DNA of 64,000 nt from Ovis canadensis (taxonomy: Eukaryota > Chordata > Mammalia > Artiodactyla > Bovidae), in assembly GCF_042477335.2 (NCBI RefSeq), contig NC_091263.1, positions 65,528,501-65,592,500 on the forward strand, written 5' to 3'. Shown one piece after another: positions 38,521 to 64,000 of this stretch. A model generated the notes under the pieces. It had not been told where the DNA came from. It was given only the letters and a program-made list of their open reading frames with translations, and searched no databases. Each line of letters opens with the position of its first letter. Position 1 is the first letter of the stretch. The position numbers and the translations under genes are program-made.

Positions 38521-40059
38521 TTAAGTTCCTGGTTGAAAATGTGTTGTCCAAAACTAGATCCATAGTGAAAATACCCCTAAATGAGGAGTTTCTCTGTCTA
38601 GTGAATGTCCTAATGGGCTAATTTCTATCACAAACCCTATGGTGGATTGATATCTTTAAGAATAGAACAGTGTCTCCCAATTTCCTTCTTTGAAATGATT
38701 CCTTAGTTGTTAATTAGGACAAATGTGACTGTGACTCTTGACTCCTTAAAATGGAAATTGATTTTTTTTTCCTTTGGAATGTGTTCTTCAAACCAGAACT
38801 AAGCTATCAGGATCCATTGCTAGTAGATGTGAGCCTTGAGAGGGGGCCCAGAAGCATGATCATTGGGTAAATAGGAAGAGGCAGGGCTCTGAGGCAGCTC
38901 TGAGCATCTTAGTTGATCACATATTCAGGACCCACTCTGCAGAGCTGCATAGGGGAGTCAGGAAGAGCTATCAGATTTGAAGTCACTCAAGAAGGGGTGA
39001 TTCCCCTGAGCACGTAGGCCTTTCCGTGGTACCTAAATAGGAAAACAAAAACAAAAACACCAGCAAACAGGAATGTAGAATTGTTGCTTTGGAGTGACTT
39101 TTTCCTCTTGTGGACTAGAAGTAAAGTAATTGGAATAATGATAACTGTGGTATACTGAGGACCTGCTCTTAGTTCTTGTAGAAGGAAGTACAGGGGAAAT
39201 AACCCATAAAAATATGTGCAGTTATAGGGAAAATTTCCTGGGTCTGTTGATGGGGGGTTGGTTCATCTGTTTATTGTTTTGCAAAGCAGCTGTACTTATT
39301 CATTCAGAAGCAAATACTTAGTTACAGACTATCTCAAAGAGCTGCAGAGTGTTTCCCCCTACATTTCTGACTTCCAAAAATTGAGAGTACTCAACTATCC
39401 CTCCAGCCTCATGTTTTTCAGAAGTATTTTAGTTAATCAGTTTATTTATTGCTCCTCACTAAGTCTTTGCCTTGAAGCTAATTAAGAATCTTGTTTCTCT
39501 GGGAGTTATAAATTGTTGTTTCATTAAGTTTATCCATTTTTCTTTCTCTGTTACCGCGGCTCAGCCTTTTGTATCTTGTGAGCAACATCTTGAAGCTAAC
39601 AGTCTTCATTATTATGCAGACTTCTGTAACTTGATGGTTTTGTCTTTCAGAGTTCCAGATTTTGAGAGGGAAAAAAAATCAAACTATGATCAACCACAAT
39701 TGTTTGTGTGTCTCTTACTGTGGTATAACCACTGTACAAAAAACATTATTTTTTTAAACTGCTTTTTTGATTTAATACAAGTTGTGGAAAATGCAGGAGT
39801 GTGTTAAACAGGAAGAAATTTAAGTCCTCCGTTATTCCACACCACCCAGGCATAGCTGCTGTTAGGCCATTTTTTCTTCTTAGGTATATAATTAAGCCAT
39901 ACCAGGATACATAAATACAATTGTATGAGCCTTCTTTTTCACACATAATGTACTTTCTGTGTCATTAAATTTTTTTAGTTTGAAACCACACATTTTGGTT
40001 GTGGGAAAGTAGATCTTGTAGGTATTAACATGCTTTAAAAAAAAAATTTTTAAGTTACT

Positions 40060-40400
40060 ATGTTACAGAAAGATCTGCTGAATCAACAAAAAGCTTGGAA
40101 ACAAACAGACCTTCTTTATATGAATTTGGTGTATAATCAGAGTGGCATTTTAAATCATTGGGCAGAGAAATTTCAGTAAATCAGTAAATGATACAGGGAC
40201 AAGTTGTTGGGTCTTTGAAAAAAATAAACTTAGAGTTTTACCTCAGATGATGCAAAAGAAATTCTGAATGAATCAAAGCATTTGATAAAAGATATCCTAT
40301 AAATTAAAAAATTGTGGGTGAATAAGTTCATGGTAAAGGTGGACTTTTTCTGAGCATAAGAACAGAAATATCACTGCTATTGAGAATTTCTTTAATCTGT
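40060..40400 (+). mobile_element. Old L1-like fragment, sense
   Basis: It resembles the end of L1 ORF2 in sense orientation (GTGTATAATCAGAGTGGCAT, then GATGCAAAAGAAATTC). It is diverged, with many stops. Confidence 0.5.
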
Positions 40401-41422
40401 CTCAGCGTTGTGTTTAATCACTGTCTGGTCTCAAATATTTAAATGTATTTCTGAAGGCTTTTTCTCCACCCCCTCTAAGCAGTACTTTTGTATCAGGTCA
40501 AATGCTGACTTAGTGTACTTTCATTATTGGGATGTGTTGTTGGTCTGGTAGATAATGCCAAGTGAGCAGGTTAAAAGGACAAGAAATGAAGCCTTGTGTG
40601 TAAATGAGCAGATTGAAATGTTGTTTCAAATTGGCCTTTTCCATTATATAATTTTTAAGTTCTGCATCGAATCCATTATTTGTTAATATTCTTTAGCTTC
40701 CTCTGATTTAGTGGTTCTGACATGATTCTGTGGACTTGTATAGCCAGTGAAGAACTTGCTGGGAGCTTAGTGGAAGGAAAAAGCAATAGGAATTGGAAGT
40801 AATGGCTTCTGCTTAGAGCCAACGATAGACTCTAAGCTTGAAGCACTGCAGAGGGTTTTATACTTGAGAGTCTCAGCTACTTAAAATACATGGCTGGCTA
40901 TAAACGAAAAGGTGATTTTGTCATAGGATTTCAAATATTTTCATAAGAACAGAGAAGAATATAATGAACTTGTGTATAAACCTTTATCAACATTTTCTAA
41001 GTTTTATAGAATTTTTCCTAATTAAAACTGTTGGTGTTTTCTTTTTTTTGATGGAAGCTTAAAGGATGAACTTTGAGGCTTTATAGCAGATACTCTTCCA
41101 AGGTTTTATCCCATTCTTTCTGAGAGATGAGTGTTTTATTTGCTGTCCTGCTCAGGGAATAAATTTATATTTGGACTGTTCTTGTGGTGAAACTGATCGT
41201 GACAAAAACTAAAATATGGCTAGCAGGGGTTAGTGAGAGGAAGATGTTTTACATGCCCTAAACTTACCTTTCCTAGAGGATAGATGAGTGTTTAAAATTC
41301 ATAGATCAGGAAACAGAGGTCATAGCACACGTAGCTGGTTTTACTTTTCATTTTATACCTTCCTATACGATTTGAGCAGTTTTCCTAAAAACAACAGATG
41401 TGTTTCTTTCACCCTCCCCCCT

Positions 41423-41612
41423 AAAGCGTCTGCCTGCATTGCAGGAGACCAGGTTCGATCCCTGGGTCGGGAAGATAGCCTGGAGAAGGAAATGGCAACC
41501 CATTCCGGTACTTTTGCCTGGAAAATCCATGGACGGAGAAGCCTGGCGTGCTGCAGTCCATGGGGTCACAGAGAGTCGGACAGGACTGAGCGACTTCACT
41601 TTCCTTTTCTAA
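41423..41612 (+). repeat. Bov-tA SINE
   Basis: The central GGTTCGATCCCTGGGTCGGG box and the AGTCGGACAGGACTGAGCGA end are clear. The 5' end is truncated. Confidence 0.9.
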
Positions 41613-42420
41613 AAAACAAAGACAAAAAATAGGAAACAAAACCAGGTGGAATTCTACCCTGAAAACTGAAGAAAGCTTGATTCTGGGAAGAAGAGTTGGT
41701 ATAATTCTGCTTGTACTTAATGTCAGACTTCAGAGGAGGTTTAAGGAGGTTTAAGCCTCCTTGATTACTGAAACTTGAAAGAGTGAAGGGAAACAAGGTC
41801 ACTCAGAAAAGTTTGTGGACTACCTTTACCAAGCAGTATTTGTGTGAAGGTTTTCCGATTCTGTAAAGGTAACTTACTGTGTTTCTTTGTGCTTGTTCAT
41901 ACTTACCTTCTCCCAGATTTGAAGCAAGAAAATTTTTTTTTTTTTGCATGATTCTCTATACTTCTTAAAAAATTGCTTTGGTACAATAGCTACCATTCTA
42001 GCACAGACAGTCTTTACATTTCAAGCCATCTCTTTAAGTATTTTACGTGAATACAATTAATTATTGAAAAAACTGAATTTGGAGAAGTGTAAATTTCACT
42101 TGCCCCTGCTGGTCTTCTGTAATGGAGGTGAAAAACTGAAATATGTACCAGCATAGTAAAGAACTGGTAAATGGTGGTTCACACAATTCTCTCCTTTATC
42201 CCTTTTTGAGCAGAAGGTTGTATGTAATTGAGTATTAGGGTCACATACTGTAAACTTTGTAATGTTATTAGATCTATATTATGAGAGAGGCTTCCTTAGG
42301 AAGGAAGTTTCAGTTATGATGCTCTTATCAGAGGGAAGCTTTGACACAGTCTGTGCCAGTGTGGTTAGTGACTGTGGGTCACCTATGCTGGAGTGGCCTG
42401 CTCTGAATATGAAGTGCTTG

Positions 42421-42649
42421 GCCTTGAGTGCGTGCATGCTGTTGCTTTAGTTGGGTCTGACGCTCTGCCACCCAACGGACGGTAGTCTTCCAGGTTCCTC
42501 TTTCCATGGGATACTCCAGGCAGAAGTACTGGAATGGGTTGCCATGCCCCCCTCCAAGGGATCTTCGCAACCCAGGGATCAAACCCATGTTTCTTAAGTC
42601 TCCTGCACTGGCAGGAGGTTCTTTACTGCTGCACCACCTGGGAAACCCT
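42421..42649 (-). repeat. Bov-tA SINE, reverse
   Basis: The reverse complement starts with the tRNA-like GGGTTTCCCAGGTGGTGCAG and includes the family's central ATCCCTGGGTTGCGAAGATC segment. It is moderately diverged. It lies in inverted orientation to the copy at 41423-41612. Confidence 0.85.
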
Positions 42650-43849
42650 GATGCTGCCCCTGTTTTATGTGCCATGGGTGTTATTGATAGCTTAATCTTG
42701 AAGTCTCATAGCAGACCTCCTAATTATCTGTTCTGGGAAAGATAACTGAGAGTCTCTGCAGCAGAGAGAAGGGAGACCTGGGCAGGAGAGGTGGTTAGAA
42801 GAGATGAGAAAGGGACAAATAGGAGTTAAATTTCACAAGATAAGAGGCCATCAGCAACAGCTTCACCTTTCACTCTGCTGACCTGTACTTGGCATTTTCT
42901 GTACTCTGTTGTGCTTGGGGTTTCCTGACTCCCGTGTGGAGGCTTCCCTGAGAGTAGTGGTCTAGGCCTTTTAGACAGGACAAGGTATACATAGTATGCT
43001 TTATTTACGGAGAAATATATTTGCAATGTATTATGGACCTCATAATAAAAGATCTGTTGCTGAGATCTGTTCTGTTTGAAAGTACCTGAATATAATTTGT
43101 ATACTAAAACAGCATCCCACAGAAGTATTACCAGTGTCAGGAAATTAATAGCAGTATGGATCATATTTTTCCTTTGGTCTCTTGCCCTGGATGTATAGTT
43201 TGTTTTTTTTTCCCTTCAAGGTATAGATTAACCATTTACTAGGGGAAAGCATAACATTTTATTATTGTAAGTTATACATGTTACAGAAACAAAGAGTCAT
43301 AATCCTTGTTCCACATTGAATTCCAGATGCAACAGATAAGTACCTACATGTGTCAGCCATTCAGAGAGGACCAGGATACAGTCTTGTCTACTAGAGTTTA
43401 GAGCCAGTGGAAGATAATAATGAGAGGATCACTCACCCACTTTGTGTCTCTTAACAGAAGACAGCATCTGGGCAGTGAAAGACTGAGATTTCTATTCTGA
43501 TGGCTCAAGGGAGCAAATCACTTTTCTAGACATTGAGATTGACCGAGAGTCTTCTTTTGGGCAAAGAGACTCACTTAGTTTATGTTACTTTGATATCCTT
43601 TCATTGCTTTTGTTTCGGAGGTGATAGTGGTCACGAGAGAATGGTATGAAAGCAGCAGTACAGGACACGCAGCATTCATGGATAGATTGCGTGGTTGTCC
43701 CCCAGCTGCTTGAGGGCTGTTATCCACCCCTGTACCCTAAGGTAAACACCCTGATGAAAAACTTGCATAATTGATTTCTGAGTTTTAGAAGTGACCTAGT
43801 TACTTAAGGTACCATTCAACTTCCTTCTCCTACATATTTAAATCGTATT

Positions 43850-44080
43850 AGTTAATATTTATATGGCACTGTCTATGTCAGGTACTTTTGTAAGTGCGTT
43901 ACACATATTTAATCCTCATGTCTATGGGGCAAATATTATTTTAATCCCTCTTTTATAGACAAAACCAAAGTTAACTGACTTGTCCAGGATAACACAGCAA
44001 AGGAGAGTTTGAGCTGGGTTTTAAACCCAAGAAGTTTGACTCCAAAATCCATGCTCTTAACCAGTAAGCTATGCAACAAA
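43850..44080 (+). repeat. MIR SINE
   Basis: Successive MIR landmarks are visible: TTAATATTTATATGGCACTG, AATCCTCATG, TTATAGACAAAACCAAAG, and the closing CTTAACCAGTAAGCTATGC. Confidence 0.85.
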
Positions 44081-44650
44081 AGAGTGTGAGCACTTTATAG
44101 CAAAATGAGGTTTTGTGGTATTTGGGGGAGTAGAAGAGATGAACACATCCCTTGTGTCTAGGGTCATGCCACAGCTAGGTGGCATATGTGTCCCTTCAGT
44201 GTAAAACATAGTTGGCAGTGGAATTGGAACATATTGGTAGGAACCCCAGCTCCTACCTTCCTTGGAGTCTTCTGATGGTTGCAGAGTAGTGTTGCCTGTG
44301 GCTTTCACTGTCTAGTGCTTGATTCTGCAGAGAAGATGGGATTGGCCTGGCCAAGTGCTGGTTGGAGAGTGTGTTTTCAGCCCATTTCATCCAGAACTGT
44401 GACAAATGCTTTTGTTTTTTGTTTTCAATATGATAGTTTGATTTAAGAAATGTTAATGGAAACAAATTTCAGGTGCCAGTAATTGAAAAAAAAGGTTATT
44501 TAATAAAATTGTACTTTGGATTCCTCATGTATGCGGCTGTCCTGAATATTCCACTCCAATGCGAGAATGGTTGCTCTGTGCATTTCAGTATGTTAAAACC
44601 ATGGCATAGTTTTGACTTCTGTTCATTTGTTTTATTCCTAGGAACCCTAA

Positions 44651-61913
<17,263 letters not shown>

Positions 61914-62460
61914 GTAAGTGAGACTTACCTGTAGGGCAGCCTGCCTCCCTGGGGCCCAGTGCCACACCGAACTTGCCTGGCAACCTCTGGCACCTCTGGC
62001 TTGTTTACTAGAGTGATGTTGGCCTTGCAGTAGTAATATAATATTTAGTATGTTAATTAGGATTGGGGAGAGGGAACGGGGTAAGGCTATGGAATAGGCA
62101 GGCATTCTAGCCTGGTGTCTGGAGGTAAATTAAGTGACCAGAAACTGCTTTGAGGGTAAATGCTTGGAGTGCTTTTTTGTGATCTCTTTTTAGGAAAAGT
62201 AAAGTTCTAGGTTGAGACTAATGGGTCATCCCAAGTGTTATTTTTGTCCCAGAAGCTGCTTTCTGCATCGCAAATGAATAGATCTAGTGGAACCTCTGTA
62301 GTTGAACACACAGGCTGTAAACTCATTACAGTGGAGAAGCTGTTAAATTGTCCCTTCTTTAGTTGTCATCTAAAGATGGACTACACTGGACACAGTATAG
62401 GTGAATTAGGAGATCTAAAAGACTTCCTGGTGGGCCCGTTAAAAGTGATTGTCTTTGGGG

Positions 62461-62571
62461 ACTTCCCCGGTAGTCCAGTAGTTAGGACTCTGTGCTTCCA
62501 CTCCAGGTGGCATGGGCTCGATCCCTGAGAACTGAAATCCTCTAGCCTTGTAGTGTGGCCAAAAAAAAGGA
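62461..62571 (+). repeat. CHR-type SINE with long target duplication
   Basis: ACTTCCCCGGTAGTCCAGTA to GTGTGGCCAAAAAAAAGG. It is flanked by a 20-bp duplication at 62441-62460 and 62572-62591, with 18 of 20 bases matching. Confidence 0.9.
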
Positions 62572-62849
62572 AAAAGTGATCATCTTTGGGGCTCTTAAAT
62601 AAGCGACCTTTACAAGTGGGACTTTCCAACGATATTTTTATGTTCCTTAAAAATACTAAGTTAATGAGTTAATGAGTTTCCTGTCATGGCACCTATGTTG
62701 AGCTAAGTTTTTTAACTTTTTCTTTTGAAATGATTTTAGATTTATAGATAAGTTGCTAACATAGAACTGTCGAAATTTTAAAATTGCTTGGCTCTTTTTG
62801 CTAATTGTTAGTCTTCTTGAGGCTGTCACAAATCCACCTTTGAAGACTG

Positions 62850-63112
62850 TGGCACCCTACTCCAGTACTCTTGCCTGGAAAATCCCATGGACGGAGGAGC
62901 CTGGTGGGCTGCAGTCCATGGGGTCGCTAAGAGTCAGACACGACTGAGCGACTTCCCTTTCACTTTTCACTTTCATGCATTGGAGAAGGAAATGGCAACC
63001 CACTCCAGTGTTCTCGCCTGGAGCATCCCAGGGACAGGGGAGCCTGGTGGGCTGCCGTCTCTGGGGTCACACAGAATCGGACACGACTGAAGTGACTTAG
63101 CAGCAGCAGTAA
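62850..63112 (+). repeat. Bov-A2 SINE (dimer)
   Basis: Two Bov-A units are joined by CACTTTTCACTTTCATGC. It ends GACTTAGCAGCAGCAGTA. The first unit is 5'-truncated. Confidence 0.93.
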
Positions 63113-64000
63113 AGTTTCTGGTCCCTTGTCTAGCAGGCATTTAAACTAGATGTAGAGCCTCTGGTCTCATGAGACTGCTGAAGGTAATGTGCCTCAGCAC
63201 AGGTGCTCTGGGAGTGCATGTGAGGAAGCTGGCACAAACAAAGCACTGTTAGACCAGGGGCCGCACTCAGAGACTCAAGCTGGAAATGATTGGGTAAGCA
63301 AAAGCTGACCAAGCGGTTTCATAGAGGCAACAGTGTAGTAATCTTAGGTGACTTTATTAAGGACCTGTTAAAATCCAGCTGTCAGGCCTAGGAGTAGCAT
63401 AGGACAGAGTCATTGCTTCGGGTGGCTGATAATGTGGTGGAAGTAAGAACGCATGGTTTCTGTTTCTTTATAAACTATTTATAGAGCAACATAACCAAAT
63501 GTGAATGTATACTACTCACACGAAAGTCAGGTTGGGAATTCAGAAGTCATTCTGGGTTAAAACAGAAGCATCTTTGTGGAAAAAACTGGCATTTGATCCC
63601 TTGTTTATAGCTTGGATTGACAGAATGGAGCAGCATGAATGCAGAGCTAGGTGTGGGCACAAGGGGTATGCCTAGGTTAACATGAGAGGAGGGAAAACTG
63701 TGGGAAAGGAGTTAGTGGAGGGGGCAAAGGGGCTGTCTTCCGAAGTGAAGAGTTGGTATGGTCTGTGGTGGGAAAAATGTCCAGAATCCTGCCTGAGTGA
63801 TGGTACTCAAAAGAATCAGATAGTGGTGTGTGGAACAGATGCGCGTGTAGGAGAGACCACCCAGAGACTTGTCGTGGTGCACTGTGCTGAGCTTCGGCCT
63901 CTCCTCTGCTCTCCTGGGCCTGATGATCCAGTTTGCAGTTCAGGGCCCTTTTGTTGCTCAACGGGCTCTGCTAGTAATTTGCACATCTGGGCCCTTCAAC

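Larger units (their letters stand above)
35291..44641 (+). other. QRICH1: QRICH1 intron 1 (9.35 kb)
   Basis: The first 500 bases continue the CpG island; beyond about 36 kb the intron is AT-rich. Recognised contents: an L1-like reverse stretch at about 37905-38520, an L1-like sense stretch at about 40060-40400, Bov-tA SINEs at 41423-41612 (+) and 42421-42649 (-), and a MIR at 43850-44080. Stretches 36200-37900, 38520-40060 and 42650-43850 show nothing I can name. Confidence 0.75.
61914..64000 (+). other. QRICH1: Start of QRICH1 intron 3
   Basis: Begins with a consensus donor GTAAGTG. It contains a CHR SINE (62461-62571) and a Bov-A2 (62850-63112). No further QRICH1 exon is recognised before the window end; 63113-64000 shows nothing I can name. 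Confidence 0.75.

Overview
This window is mammalian, and specifically ruminant, nuclear DNA. Spliced genes with GT-AG introns sit among BovB (RTE) LINE fragments, Bov-tA and Bov-A2 SINEs and tRNA-Glu-derived CHR-type SINEs, a combination typical of cattle, sheep, goats and their relatives. Species cannot be fixed by reading alone. From memory, the gene set matches human 3p21.31, whose cattle counterpart is on chromosome 22.

Four protein genes lie head to tail on the + strand. LAMB2 (laminin beta-2; coding 645-12508, 32 coding exons) reads as 1802 residues. USP19 (ubiquitin-specific protease 19; coding 14634-23291, or to 23830 with an alternative last exon) reads as 1361 or 1324 residues. QARS1 (cytoplasmic glutaminyl-tRNA synthetase; coding 26503-33855, 24 exons) reads as 775 residues. 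QRICH1 (glutamine-rich protein 1; 5' exon ending 35290, coding exons 44663-44971 and 60873-61913) is cut by the window end after 450 codons. For the first three genes every exon joins in frame and the coding total is divisible by three, so they appear intact.

The left half (1-35 kb) is compact and GC-rich, with short introns and short intergenic gaps: LAMB2 to USP19 about 0.35 kb, USP19 to QARS1 about 2.3 kb, QARS1 to QRICH1 about 1.2 kb. CpG-rich promoters lie near 12.65-13.3 kb (USP19) and 34.9-35.8 kb (QRICH1), and a compact CCAAT-box promoter precedes QARS1. The right half (35.3-64 kb) is AT-rich QRICH1 intron loaded with transposable elements, including a three-deep nest (DNA transposon, then L1, then BovB and a SINE) and several insertions with readable target-site duplications.

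The genes do unrelated jobs (basement membrane, deubiquitination and ER quality control, tRNA charging, transcriptional control). No operon-like logic is implied beyond tandem packing. I found no prokaryotic or viral coding system, no CRISPR and no tRNA or rRNA gene. The observations most worth checking are isoform-level signals in USP19, promoter architecture at QARS1 and QRICH1, a splice donor directly behind a poly(A) hexamer at the left edge, and inverted repeats flanking QRICH1 exons.
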